A stretch of DNA of 64,000 nt from Trichococcus collinsii (GCF_900107505.1 NZ_FNQH01000005.1:98013-162012), one strand, 5' to 3'; shown: positions 47,038 through 56,005, numbered from the stretch's first letter. Notes: a model not told the origin generated them from the sequence alone. Translations and numbers: made by a program.

Positions 47038-48111
47038 ATGATCAGTCTACAGGATATCTCAGTGACTTTTAAAACTGACAAAAACAAAGCCATCCATGCC
47101 GTACAGCATGTTTCGCTGGAAGTCGATAAAGGCGACGTCTACGGTATCGTCGGCTACAGCGGCGCAGGCAAAAGTACATTAGTAAGGACCATCAATCTTC
47201 TGCAGCGTCCGACCGAAGGAAAAGTCATCGTGAGCGGAAAAGACATGATGGCATTGAACGACAAGGACTTGCGTGACTCGCGCAAAAAAATCGGGATGAT
47301 CTTCCAGCATTTCAATCTGATGCACTCCCGCACCATTCACGAAAACGTCGCATTCCCCTTGAAGAATTCTTCCTTAAGTAAGCAGGAAATCCACGACAAG
47401 GTAACAGAACTTCTTTCATTAGTAGGGTTGTCCGAAAAAGCCAAAGCTTACCCTTCCCAATTATCCGGCGGGCAAAAACAACGTGTGGCCATCGCCCGCG
47501 CTTTGGCGAATGACCCGGAAGTGTTGCTTTGCGACGAAGCGACCAGCGCTTTGGATCCGAAGACGACTTCTTCAATACTTGCTCTATTGAAAGAGCTGAA
47601 CAAAAGATTGAACTTGACGATCGTCATCATCACTCATGAGATGCAGGTCGTGAAGGAAATCTGCAACAAGGTGGCTGTAATGGAAGACGGCGGTGTGATT
47701 GAATATGGCTCGATCCTGGACATCTTCACGAAGCCGCAGAATCAATTGACGAAGGACTTCATCGATACTGCAACACATGTCGAACATGGCATAGAGACGG
47801 TCATCACCCACCCGACGATCCTGAACCTGAACGAGCATGATGTGCTGACGAAGCTTTCATTCGTCGGCGGTTCCACAGGCGAGCCGCTCATCGCCAAACT
47901 GGCCAATACATTCAATGTCCAAGGCAACATCCTCTTCGGGAACGTTGAGATACTGCAGGACACGCCAGTCGGCACGCTGCTTCTTGTCCTAAGCGGGACA
48001 CCGGAAGCAATCGCGAAATCCGTCCGCTATCTGCAGGATACTGGTGTTACGGTAGAAATCATCACCGATGAAATTATCGCCGAAAAGAAAAATAGAGGAG
48101 GAGACGAATAA
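47038..48111 (+). CDS. metN: Methionine ABC transporter ATP-binding protein
   Basis: 357 residues. Walker A is GYSGAGKST, the Q loop is in IFQHFNL, the signature is LSGGQKQR and Walker B is VLLCDEATSALD. A C-terminal NIL/ACT-like domain (~270-350) binds methionine in homologues and inhibits transport. The frame is open to 46912 inside the T-box; the ATG at 47038 follows GAGGAGG. Two Met-type T-boxes upstream agree with methionine (or methionine derivative) as substrate. Confidence 0.95.
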   Translation: MISLQDISVTFKTDKNKAIHAVQHVSLEVDKGDVYGIVGYSGAGKSTLVRTINLLQRPTEGKVIVSGKDMMALNDKDLRDSRKKIGMIFQHFNLMHSRTIHENVAFPLKNSSLSKQEIHDKVTELLSLVGLSEKAKAYPSQLSGGQKQRVAIARALANDPEVLLCDEATSALDPKTTSSILALLKELNKRLNLTIVIITHEMQVVKEICNKVAVMEDGGVIEYGSILDIFTKPQNQLTKDFIDTATHVEHGIETVITHPTILNLNEHDVLTKLSFVGGSTGEPLIAKLANTFNVQGNILFGNVEILQDTPVGTLLLVLSGTPEAIAKSVRYLQDTGVTVEIITDEIIAEKKNRGGDE

Positions 48112-48791
48112 TGGACACATTCATAACAACCTTTCTCCCTAACGTCTCTGAGATTTGGGATGAAGTTCTCCTTAGCACATGGGAGACTTTATATATGACA
48201 CTGATTGCCGGACTAATTGCAGGTGGGCTTGGTGTCATCCTGGGTGTCATCTTACTGGTCACACAAGAGGGCGGCATCCTGGAGAACAAACACCTATACA
48301 ACGTTCTGGATAAGCTGGTTAACATCTTCCGGTCGCTGCCTTTCATCATCCTGATGGCACTGATCGTACCGTTCACGCGTTTTGTGGTCGGAACTTCGAT
48401 CGGAACGACCGCATCCATCGTGCCACTAGTGGTAGCGACCGTTCCCTTCTATGCCCGTCAGATCCAAAATGCCTTGGTAGAAGTCGATCCCGGCGTCATC
48501 GAGGCGGCCCAATCAATGGGTGCCAGCCCTGGCGAAATCATCTTCCGCGTCTACCTGAAGGAAGGCTTGGCCGGCATCATCCGCGTGTCATCCGTAACGA
48601 TCATCAACCTGATTGGTTTGACTGCAATGGCTGGAGCAATCGGCGGAGGCGGCTTGGGTAACCTGGCCATCACCCGCGGCTACAACCGATTCCAGAACGA
48701 CGTGACCTTAGTCGCAACCATCATCATCCTTATCATCGTATTCATCAGCCAAGCCATCGGAAATGCCTTGGTCAAAAAAGTAAGTCATTAA
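48111..48791 (+). CDS. metI: Methionine ABC transporter permease
   Basis: 226 residues with five hydrophobic helices and the EAA loop typical of MetI (EAAQSMGASPGEIIFRVYLKEG, shown here only in outline). It forms the membrane channel with MetN. The ATG overlaps the last base of the metN stop (TAATG), so translation is coupled, with AGGAGG inside the end of metN. A dispersed repeat follows its stop directly. Confidence 0.95.
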   Translation: MDTFITTFLPNVSEIWDEVLLSTWETLYMTLIAGLIAGGLGVILGVILLVTQEGGILENKHLYNVLDKLVNIFRSLPFIILMALIVPFTRFVVGTSIGTTASIVPLVVATVPFYARQIQNALVEVDPGVIEAAQSMGASPGEIIFRVYLKEGLAGIIRVSSVTIINLIGLTAMAGAIGGGGLGNLAITRGYNRFQNDVTLVATIIILIIVFISQAIGNALVKKVSH

Positions 48792-48794
48792 ATA

Positions 48795-48921
48795 AGAAAA
48801 GCGGAACGGGTTCATTCAGCCCTGAAAGAATTTTTAGGAAATCGTGCCGACTGAGCATCGAAGAGCGCAATAGGTACGATTTATCTAAATTCCGAAGGGC
48901 TAACCCGTGAAGCTAGCCAAC
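48795..48921 (+). repeat. Dispersed 125-bp imperfect-palindrome repeat, copy 3
   Basis: It runs from AGAAAAGCGGAACGGGTT to AACCCGTGAAGCTAGCC. It sits between metI and the first metQ, 60 bases before the latter. The inner arm reads ATCGTGCC / GGTACGAT, where copy 1 has ATCTGGCCC / GGGGCAGAT, so both sides changed together. Confidence 0.88.
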
Positions 48922-48981
48922 TTTGTTGGAGTTACAAACTATTATTGAAAACTAATATAAAAAAATCGGAGGAAACAAATC

Positions 48982-49836
48982 ATGAAAAAGAAAAACGTAT
49001 TATTCTCAGGTGTTGCAGCACTTACCTTATTTTTAGCAGCTTGCGGAAGCAGCGATTCGAACACGGACTCAGCAGCGGACACGGCTTCTTCAGATAACGA
49101 AACAGTGAAAATCGGTGTAGTCAGCGAAGTCGAAGTTGAAGTCTGGGAAGATGTAGCCAGCCGTTTAGACGCAAAAGGGATCGAATTGGAAATCGTCCAA
49201 TTCACCGACTATGTACAACCTAACGTCGCGTTGGAGAATGGCGACATCGACCTGAACGCATTCCAGCACGTTGCTTATCTTGAAGATTTCAACGCCAATA
49301 ACAAGTCTGATCTGACTCCTATCGGCTTCACTTATGTTTCTCCACTTGGTTTGTATTCCGAAAAAGTTACCGACTATGCAGACATCGCCGACGGAGCGAA
49401 AATCGCCATCCCTAACGATGTGACAAACGGCGGACGCGCACTCCTGTTGTTGCAAGCAATCGGCCTGATCAAAGTCGACGAAGCAAAAGGAACAACACCG
49501 ACAGTCAGCGACATCACAGAAAACCCGAAGAACATCAGCTTTGAAGAATTGGATGCTGCACAAGTCGCACGCTCCCTTCCTGATGTGGACGCAGCGATTA
49601 TCAACACGAACTACGCTACTGATGCAGACCTGAATCCTAAAGAAGACGCCTTATTCCTTGATACTGACAACATTGCAAGCGTTGCGGACGTCTACAAAAA
49701 CGTTGTAGCGGCACGTTCCGCAGATGTAGACAACGAAACCTACAAACAAGTCGTTGCGGAATACCAAACATCCGAAACAGCAGCGATCCTGGATGATGTC
49801 ACAGAAGGCAACGACGTACCCGCTTGGGAACAGTAA
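48982..49836 (+). CDS. metQ: MetQ-like substrate-binding lipoprotein 1
   Basis: 284 residues of the NlpA/MetQ family. Signal peptide with lipobox (FLAAC, lipid-anchored cysteine at ~21), a Ser/Asp-rich linker, then the binding domain (VKIGVVSEVEVEVWEDV; FTDYVQPNVALENGDIDLNAFQH; IAIPNDVTNGGRALLLLQ). It captures methionine or a related compound outside the membrane for MetNI. CGGAGGA precedes the ATG. It is the first of three in a row, closest to copy 2. Confidence 0.93.
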   Translation: MKKKNVLFSGVAALTLFLAACGSSDSNTDSAADTASSDNETVKIGVVSEVEVEVWEDVASRLDAKGIELEIVQFTDYVQPNVALENGDIDLNAFQHVAYLEDFNANNKSDLTPIGFTYVSPLGLYSEKVTDYADIADGAKIAIPNDVTNGGRALLLLQAIGLIKVDEAKGTTPTVSDITENPKNISFEELDAAQVARSLPDVDAAIINTNYATDADLNPKEDALFLDTDNIASVADVYKNVVAARSADVDNETYKQVVAEYQTSETAAILDDVTEGNDVPAWEQ

Positions 49837-49917
49837 GACCCATTAACTTGTTTACAAAAATCACGTTTGCAGACGTGATGTAAAAATAAAAAAAACAAAA
49901 ATCGGAGGAAATACATT

Positions 49918-50781
49918 ATGAAAAAGAGTAAATTATTTGGTGGCCTAGTCCTTACAGCTTCATTATTCCTGGCAGCATGCGGAAACGGCGGCACAACCGC
50001 TGATTCATCCGCTGCGGAGTCAAGCAGCTCAGTTGCAGCAGAACCAACTACAGTCAAAATCGGCCTTGTCAGCGAATCCGCTGTCGAAATCTGGGAAGCC
50101 GTTGCAGTGCGTCTGGAAGACGAGAACATCGATCTTGAAATCGTCAAATTCACTGACTACAACCAACCGAACATCGCATTGGATAACGGCGAGCTCGACT
50201 TGAACGCCTTCCAGCACGTAGCTTTCCTGGAGAACTACAACGCAAACAACGACGCAGACTTGACACCGATCGGATTCACTTTTGTTTCTCCATTGGGGAT
50301 CTATTCTAACAAGTATACAGAGTACAGCGAAATTCAAGACGGCGACACGATCGCTATCCCGAATGACGTAACCAACGGCGGACGCGCTTTATTGCTGTTG
50401 CAAGCCATCGACTTGATCACTTTGGACAACGCAACCGGCACAACACCAACCGTTAGTGACATCATCGAAAATCCTAAGAACCTGAACATCGAAGAATTGG
50501 ATGCCGCTCAATTGCCGCGTTCGCTTGAAGATGCAGGCGCTGCAGTCATCAACACCAACTTTGCCGTCGATGCTGGACTTGTACCGACTGAAGATGCCCT
50601 TTACCTGGATACAGACAACATCCAAAATGTCTTGGACATCTACAAAAACGTTGTTGCTGCCCGTGCAGAAGACGTTGACAATGAAGTCTACAAAAAAGTT
50701 GTAGCGGCATACCAAACTGAAGAAACAAAAGCTTTAATTGCAGAAACAACTGCAAACACAGATATCCCTGCTTGGGACTAA
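49918..50781 (+). CDS. metQ: MetQ-like substrate-binding lipoprotein 2
   Basis: 287 residues. Lipobox FLAACG, then the same fold as copy 1 with near-identical blocks (DLNAFQHVAFLENYNANND; IAIPNDVTNGGRALLLLQ; VAARAEDVDNE). The two are recent duplicates. Differences lie mostly in the linker and around AVEIWEAVAVRLEDENID. CGGAGGA precedes the ATG, 81 bases after copy 1; a small hairpin (ATCACGT / ACGTGAT) lies between. Confidence 0.93.
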   Translation: MKKSKLFGGLVLTASLFLAACGNGGTTADSSAAESSSSVAAEPTTVKIGLVSESAVEIWEAVAVRLEDENIDLEIVKFTDYNQPNIALDNGELDLNAFQHVAFLENYNANNDADLTPIGFTFVSPLGIYSNKYTEYSEIQDGDTIAIPNDVTNGGRALLLLQAIDLITLDNATGTTPTVSDIIENPKNLNIEELDAAQLPRSLEDAGAAVINTNFAVDAGLVPTEDALYLDTDNIQNVLDIYKNVVAARAEDVDNEVYKKVVAAYQTEETKALIAETTANTDIPAWD

Positions 50782-50827
50782 GCGAAACCCTTTCTTTCCC
50801 AGCCTGAAAACATACTAAATTTACGAG

Positions 50828-50880
50828 TAGCATCAAGCCGGCGCGTTTCTTTCGCGCCGCTCTTGATGCTATCTTTATAT
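50828..50880 (+). terminator. Strong hairpin between the second and third metQ
   Basis: A stem TAGCATCAAG / CTTGATGCTA with an inner GGCGCG / CGCGCC, followed by TCTTTATAT. It could end most transcripts, leaving the third metQ at lower level or under partial read-through. Confidence 0.75.
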
Positions 50881-50899
50881 ACGAAGGAGCCCTTTACTA

Positions 50900-51760
50900 A
50901 TGAAAAACAAGACATTTTTAGCAACCTTGACCCTTTCTGCCAGCCTTTTCCTTGCCGCTTGCGGCAGCGCAGCCTCCGATTCCTCGTCCAGCGACGTGAC
51001 CTCTGCCGAAGCGACTGAGCCCGTCAAAGTCACATTGGGTGTCGTCGGCGAAGTTAACGAGCCTTGGGATTACGTCATCGAAGAGCTGAAAGAAAAAGAG
51101 AATATCGAAGTCGAACTGGTCAAATTCACCGACTACACGACTCCTAACAATGCTTTGGCCGAAGGTGAAATCGATCTGAGTTCTTTCCAGACAGAGATCT
51201 TCATGGACAACTACAACAAAGATCATGGAACCGAATTTACGACCATCGGCTATACTGTAATGGCTCCTTTAGGACTTTATTCCGAAAAAATCACGGACAT
51301 CAGCGAACTGAAGGACGGCGACACCATCGCCATCCCGAACGACGTCTCCAACGAGGGGCGTGCTTTGATTCTGTTGCAGACAGCCGGATTGATCACCCTT
51401 GATCCGGAAGCCGGTTTGTTTCCGACAACCGAAGATGTCGTCGAAAACAAATTGAACCTGCAGTTCCAGACGCTTGAATCCAACCAGACCGCCCGCGCTT
51501 TGCAGGACGTGACAGCTTCCGTCATCAACAGTGGCATGGCCGTGGATGCTGGCTTCACCCCGAGCCAAGATGCTGTCTTCCTTGAGCCGGTAACCGCTGA
51601 TTCCAAACCCTATTACAACGTCATCGCGGCACTTTCCGAAGACGTCGACAACGAAACCTTCCAAACGATCGTAGCCTACTACCAATCCGAAGGAACGGCC
51701 AAAGTCATCGAAGAAGCTTCAAAAGGCTCGCAATTCCCGGTTTGGGACGAAGCAGAATAG
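50900..51760 (+). CDS. MetQ-like substrate-binding lipoprotein 3 (divergent)
   Basis: 286 residues. Lipobox FLAACG. The binding domain is clearly related to copies 1 and 2 (ALAEGEIDLSSFQTEIFMDNYNKDHG; IAIPNDVSNEGRALILLQ) but diverges in ligand-lining stretches (NEPWDYVIEEL, FLEPVTADSKPYYNV), so it may bind a different molecule such as a peptide or a modified methionine. GAAGGAG precedes the ATG. It is followed at once by a dispersed repeat and an M20 amidohydrolase. Confidence 0.9.
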   Translation: MKNKTFLATLTLSASLFLAACGSAASDSSSSDVTSAEATEPVKVTLGVVGEVNEPWDYVIEELKEKENIEVELVKFTDYTTPNNALAEGEIDLSSFQTEIFMDNYNKDHGTEFTTIGYTVMAPLGLYSEKITDISELKDGDTIAIPNDVSNEGRALILLQTAGLITLDPEAGLFPTTEDVVENKLNLQFQTLESNQTARALQDVTASVINSGMAVDAGFTPSQDAVFLEPVTADSKPYYNVIAALSEDVDNETFQTIVAYYQSEGTAKVIEEASKGSQFPVWDEAE

Positions 51761-51884
51761 AAAAGCGGAACGGGTTCGTTCAGCCCTGAAAGAAATTTAG
51801 GAAATCGAGCCGACTGAGCATCGTAGAGCGCAATAGGCACGATTTATCTAATTTCCGAAGGGCTAACCCGTGAAGCTAACCAAC
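51760..51884 (+). repeat. Dispersed 125-bp imperfect-palindrome repeat, copy 4
   Basis: It starts at the last base of the third metQ stop and runs from GAAAAGCGGAACGGGTT to AACCCGTGAAGCTAACC. It is the closest match to copy 3. It lies 87 bases before the M20 hydrolase start. Confidence 0.88.
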
Positions 51885-51970
51885 TTTATCAGAAAAGCGG
51901 AACCATTTCGAGGGGCTTGGGCCATTTGCCCATAGCCCCTTTCCTATACAGATCCAAGGAGGAACCATCC

Positions 51971-53158
51971 ATGACAATTACCCAACAACAGATCCACGAA
52001 GAAGTTAGCGATATCTACGACTACATCATCGCCCTGCGCCGCCATTTCCATCGTCATCCGGAGCCGAGCCTGAAGGAATTCGAAACGATCCAACGCATCA
52101 AGGAAGAAGTCGAAGAAATCGGCGTGCCTTTCATAAATATCGGTGAGACCGGCATCCTGGCCACCTTAGTCGGCGGAAAAGGTTCAGGCAAAACCATCCT
52201 ACTGCGTGCCGATATCGATGCATTACCACTACCGGATGAGACCGGAAAACCCTACGCATCCGTCAATCCCGGTTTCAACCATGCCTGCGGGCACGACGGC
52301 CATACCGCTTCCTTGTTGGGCGCGCTGAAAATTCTGAAGGAGCATCAGGATGAATTCTCCGGTACGATCCAGTTCGCCTTCCAGCCTGCGGAAGAAATCG
52401 GCGCCGGAGCGCGCCAATTCGTGCGCGGCGGCTATATCGACGGCATCGACCATGTCTTCGGCATCCATCTTCAATCCGGCACGCAAGTGGGCAAAATCGT
52501 CGCGACACCGGGTCCTTCCAACGCGTCCTGCGATATCTTCAAGATCAAAGTTTTCGGAAAGAGCGGACACGTCTCGCGTCCAGATCTGGGGCGCGATGCC
52601 TTGGTCAGCGCAGCCGCCATCGTAACGGAACTCCAGACCATCGTTGCCAGGGAAGTGAAACCCACAGATGAAGTCGTCGTCGGCATCGGGGTGCTGCGCG
52701 CCGGGACCAACTACAACATCATCGCCAACGAAGCCGAGATCGAAGGCACCGTCCGCACCTTCAGCCATGAAGTCCGGGCGCAAGTGCTGGAGGCTGTTGA
52801 AAGGATCGCCCGGAATGTTTCCGATGCGCACCGCACAACCATCGAATTCTCCAACTACGATGCCGCAGCACCGCTGATCAACGACATCCAGGCAGCCAAC
52901 CATGCCATCCGGGTCGCTTCAGACATCGTCGGCATCGAGAACGTCATCACCAACAGCCCGAAAAGCATGGGCGCCGATGACTTCGCGGATTACCTGGCGG
53001 TCGCGCCCGGAGTCTACTGCTTCATCGGCACGCAAAGCAGTGAAGAGACAGCTTATGGCCATCATCATGAGAAATTCGACATCGATGAGAAAGGCTTGGC
53101 CATCGCCACAGAACTGCATATTTCTTACGCACTGTCCTACTTGAACAATCCATTTTAA
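51971..53158 (+). CDS. M20 family amidohydrolase (N-acyl amino acid type)
   Basis: 395 residues. Metal ligands are in ACGHDGHTASLLGAL and PAEEIGAGARQF, then FGIHLQ and the late HHEKFD. A dimerisation domain lies in the middle (~185-295). Relatives cleave N-acyl amino acids, hippurate or amino-acid conjugates. Its place after the met transporter suggests it frees methionine from an N-acylated form brought in by one of the three binding proteins; that is inference. AAGGAGGA precedes the ATG at 51971. Confidence 0.9.
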   Translation: MTITQQQIHEEVSDIYDYIIALRRHFHRHPEPSLKEFETIQRIKEEVEEIGVPFINIGETGILATLVGGKGSGKTILLRADIDALPLPDETGKPYASVNPGFNHACGHDGHTASLLGALKILKEHQDEFSGTIQFAFQPAEEIGAGARQFVRGGYIDGIDHVFGIHLQSGTQVGKIVATPGPSNASCDIFKIKVFGKSGHVSRPDLGRDALVSAAAIVTELQTIVAREVKPTDEVVVGIGVLRAGTNYNIIANEAEIEGTVRTFSHEVRAQVLEAVERIARNVSDAHRTTIEFSNYDAAAPLINDIQAANHAIRVASDIVGIENVITNSPKSMGADDFADYLAVAPGVYCFIGTQSSEETAYGHHHEKFDIDEKGLAIATELHISYALSYLNNPF

Positions 53159-53163
53159 TGCAC

Positions 53164-53213
53164 AAAAACGCGTCGCCCAGCTGGGTCATTCCATCTGAGC
53201 AACGCGTTTTTTA
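53164..53213 (+). terminator. Terminator at the end of the met operon
   Basis: AAAACGCGT / ACGCGTTTT with a long loop, followed by TTTAGTTTTT. Confidence 0.82.
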
Positions 53214-53219
53214 GTTTTT

Positions 53220-53437
53220 CGTGTACATCCGCTTTACAAGTGCGTTTCAAATTCAACTACGTTTTTTCCGCTTTAGTTGTGTTACGGAACCCATAACTAC
53301 CAACACCGATTAAAGAATGTTGTTTTTCACCGGTAAGCTGCTGTTGGATTTCACCTGTTTCAGCCGATAAATAACAGGATTACGTCTTTTCACCACTCAA
53401 TCTAAGTGAATCATCCGTTTTTTTCTTGGAACGCTAT
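53220..53437. other. Degraded intergenic sequence at the border of the mobile-element debris
   Basis: About 220 bases, lower in GC than the met operon. Short open stretches on the minus strand (such as SAETGEIQQQLTGEKQHS) are broken by stops and match nothing I know. No promoter or terminator is evident. Confidence 0.35.
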
Positions 53438-53600
53438 TCACGTTCCAGTTTGTAATCTTTCATACGAAAAAAGTTTCCGATAAATCTGGAATACACTGTA
53501 ATGATGGATAAAGCGGTCGAGAATGGCTGCTGCCACCGTACTGTTCTGAATGACATCTCCCCATTGGATAGCTATACTTAACTGGAGAAATTCGTTAAGG
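53438..53600 (-). pseudogene. Fragment of istB (IS21 family helper ATPase)
   Basis: On the minus strand IQWGDVIQNSTVAAAILDRFIHHYSVFQI is the typical end of IstB (given here as its key parts: WGDV, AAAILDRFIHH). The next residues in this frame are wrong, but the shifted frame gives FRMKDYKLERE, the IstB end. So the fragment is frameshifted and lacks its ATPase core. No istA or inverted terminal repeats are seen. Confidence 0.7.
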
Positions 53601-53645
53601 ACTATACAATAGAGCGGCTTCTGACCGTCTGTAAAGGAAAATAAA

Positions 53646-54086
53646 CTAAATCGTTCTTCCGGCCTTAGCCATTTTGTCAACAAGATTATTTAATTCGTTA
53701 CCTGAATGTGCCTTGACTTTGATAAAACAAATTCTCGTATTATTTCTAACTTTTTCAATATAGTCTGCGTACACAGCATAGCTTGTACACGCGTTGTGGC
53801 GTTGTGTAACGTTATCACGATGAGAAAACAACTCTATGCCGTTCCAATCATGGTAGATGTTGATTTGTGTAATTCCTAATGAACGAGCAGTTTTAATCGC
53901 TGTTTTTACAGCAGTCATTTCAGCTATGTTTGCACCATACTTCTGTTGCGATTTTAGCTGCTTGCTAAACGCAACGCGATGAGGTTTCTTACTTGCATCG
54001 ACAGATAGCACAAACGCGCAACCTATTATATTTGTAGTTGGGTTGTAGCTACCATCAACATAGATATTTGCTTTTTGTTTTACCAT
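53646..54086 (-). CDS. Ribonuclease HI family protein
   Basis: 146 residues. Catalytic acidic residues are visible in NIYVDGSYN (first Asp), GANIAEMTAV (Glu), IYHDWNGIELF (Asp) and a final Asp in NNLVDKMAKAG, with the usual KAHSGNELN loop. It cuts RNA in RNA-DNA hybrids. The ATG at 54086 has TAGGAGGAG upstream. It is A/T-richer than the housekeeping genes and lies among mobile-element scraps, so it may be acquired. Its leader contains a terminator hairpin directly before the ribosome site. Confidence 0.87.
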   Translation of the reverse strand: MVKQKANIYVDGSYNPTTNIIGCAFVLSVDASKKPHRVAFSKQLKSQQKYGANIAEMTAVKTAIKTARSLGITQINIYHDWNGIELFSHRDNVTQRHNACTSYAVYADYIEKVRNNTRICFIKVKAHSGNELNNLVDKMAKAGRTI

Positions 54087-54101
54087 ACTAACTCCTCCTA
54101 A

Positions 54102-54154
54102 CAAAAAAACCATTAGTTATCACATGATTAATATAATCACGTAACAACTAATGG
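54102..54154 (-). terminator. Leader terminator just before the RNase H start
   Basis: On the minus strand CCATTAGTT / AACTAATGG, with an inner GTGATT / AATCATGT pair, is followed by TTTTTTTG and then by the ribosome site TAGGAGGAG 7 bases later. A terminator in this place would act as an attenuator or end an unseen leader transcript. The upstream 54155-54300 holds no frame. Confidence 0.75.
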
Positions 54155-54317
54155 CTGCACATATTATGCCAAGGTTAGACAAAAGTAACTTAAGCCCTTA
54201 AGACCCTGAGGAACGGGGACTAAGTCTTATCCCATTCCGCACCGAATGAACTTAACAAATTCATCCTATTCAATTTCAATTATTATAACACGAAATTTTC
54301 ATATATTAAATATGAAA

Positions 54318-54660
54318 AAGGGTTTCCCGTGGAAATCACAGCAAAATTTGAAAGAGTAGATATACAAAAAATGATACATTACGCCAGAAATGCTTGCACC
54401 CATAGCAAGTCGGGCATCCCTGCGGGGGGTTGGCTTCGCCAACCTCATCATCGTTGATAAAGATCTGAACATCATTGCTGGCTACGGCTGAATCCTGGCT
54501 ACTGGGGAAGATGGCATACATAATTGCCGATAACCACCTCGCACTGAATGCCGGTTGGGATACTGAAATGATGGCAGTAAACTCTCTGATTTGCAGGATG
54601 CAGACTTTCCCATTTTAAACCTTGGCTTTGACGATTCGAAGTTCAATAAACTGATGGGTG
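54318..54660 (+). pseudogene. Remnant of a ParB-like/DNA methylase-type mobile-element gene
   Basis: Pieces in three frames match the N-terminal ParB-like domain found in phage and transposon DNA-modification methylases: FERVDIQKMIHYARNACTHS, then LIIVDKDLNIIAGYG, then YIIADNHLALNAGWDTEM, then LGFDDSKFNKLMG. Stops and frame changes between them show decay, and most of the gene is missing. It runs up against the recombinase fragment. Confidence 0.65.
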
Positions 54661-54709
54661 GTATGGACTATGTCAAAGAAAATAACTTCTATGTGGATGT
54701 AGAGCTCCA

Positions 54710-54964
54710 GAAGCCTGCCAATGCGGATTACGAGAAAGTTGACGATGAAATCTATCGCCTATGGGAAGAAAAGCAAAAGGCTCAGCTCGAAAATATCGGG
54801 ATGAACTAAAAAAAAAACGGATTGCCGAAATGAGCGCATTTCTGCAGGAGCAGCCCACTGCCATTGCTGATTATCATGAGCGGTTAATTGCAAAGGTCAC
54901 TGTCTATGAGGACAAATTTGCGGTGGAATTCAAGTCCGGAGTGACGGTAGATACTTATGAATAA
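54710..54964 (+). pseudogene. C-terminal remnant of a large serine recombinase
   Basis: The first frame gives DYEKVDDEIYRLWEEKQKAQ and ends at 54809. A run of ten A residues then shifts the frame, and LKKKRIAEMSAFLQEQPTAI continues to KVTVYEDKFAVEFKSGVTVD and a stop at 54964. These are the coiled-coil and last strands of large serine recombinases that move conjugative elements. The catalytic N-terminus is gone. Confidence 0.72.
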
Positions 54965-55045
54965 GAACGAAAACAAGCAAGACACCCTACGAAATTGTGA
55001 CGTAGGGTGCCCCTTATTTGTTTTCTAACTGCGGTACTGCATATA

Positions 55046-55417
55046 TTACGAGAATTTGTCTAAAATAATATGTAGACCAATCCCTAAAAAAACAGAAACA
55101 ATTATAGATTTTGTTGAAAAGTTCTGCTTCCATTTAAACGGGAAGGCAATCTTGGGGAAAAACCTTATTATAAGCAATATTAAACAGATTAATAGTACTG
55201 AAGAAACTAATCCGCCTAATATTGTTTGATCAAAGAAAGTAAAAAACCATTTTAAATTAGGCCCTCTTAATTTAAAAACATATATTAAGATTGGACTTAC
55301 CAAATATCCTAAAATATCAGGAAATAAATTTGAAATAAATAAGGTGAAAATATTGAGCCTTCTTTTGCCTAATATTAGTGGAGTAGTTGCAAAAACATGT
55401 GTTAAAGGACTTGGCAT
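55046..55417 (-). CDS. Small membrane protein, DUF4184-like
   Basis: About 123 residues, with four hydrophobic segments. The N-terminus MPSPLTHVFATTPLI followed by SNLFPDILGYL resembles DUF4184/metal-hydrolase-like membrane proteins, in which the early His and the Pro-Asp are conserved. Base composition is much A/T-richer than the flanks. The ATG at 55417 has GGAAG upstream; an ATG at 55447 is possible. The frame ends early (the family is usually longer), so it may be truncated. Confidence 0.55.
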   Translation of the reverse strand: MPSPLTHVFATTPLILGKRRLNIFTLFISNLFPDILGYLVSPILIYVFKLRGPNLKWFFTFFDQTILGGLVSSVLLICLILLIIRFFPKIAFPFKWKQNFSTKSIIVSVFLGIGLHIILDKFS

Positions 55418-55544
55418 TAAAGTATACTTCCAAAAAATTTTATACATGCTTCTGAATAAACATATCTTTGCTTTAACATGAAATCATATTTTTGTATATA
55501 TGAGTAGATTAACTTGGTCTCGAATAAAAAAGCTGCTTACTTTT

Positions 55545-55787
55545 TTATCTTGTTGGAATGGCAGCATGTATAGCAATGTTACTTTGAGTAAAATACCTAA
55601 TTATTTCAGGAATCTGTTGTATTGCAATTCTAACTTCAAATCCATATTTTAGATATTCTATTTCATCTATAAAACCTATATTGTTAATAATTTCTTTTAC
55701 ACCTTTTATATCAGCTACTTCAAAATATACAGCTATTTTGCTGCCACTATAATCAAAAGGTGTCCCTCTGTTGTTATCTACATTCAT
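55545..55787 (-). CDS. Short hypothetical protein, 80 residues, possible ABC ATPase tail
   Basis: No clear family. The last part (FEVRIAIQQIPEIIRYFTQSNIAIHAAIP) resembles the C-terminal strand-helix of antibiotic-type ABC ATPases that ends in a SLED motif, but it stops just before that motif. A GGGAGCG site precedes the ATG. Very A/T-rich. It may be a truncated relic that is still translatable. Confidence 0.45.
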   Translation of the reverse strand: MNVDNNRGTPFDYSGSKIAVYFEVADIKGVKEIINNIGFIDEIEYLKYGFEVRIAIQQIPEIIRYFTQSNIAIHAAIPTR

Positions 55788-56005
55788 CCTAGTATCGCTC
55801 CCTTTTTATAATGTAAATTTATTGCCATTAAACTTCTCCAAAATATAATTTTACCCCGCAACCTTTTGAAAACAATAAACATCTAAATCGCTCTCTACAA
55901 GTCAAAATCATGCCTTTGTACTTGTTTCCACGAACAGATATTTTCACGATTTTTACGCTCAAATCCAAAAAAGCCTTTATTTCAAGGCTTTTTAGACACC
56001 CTTCT

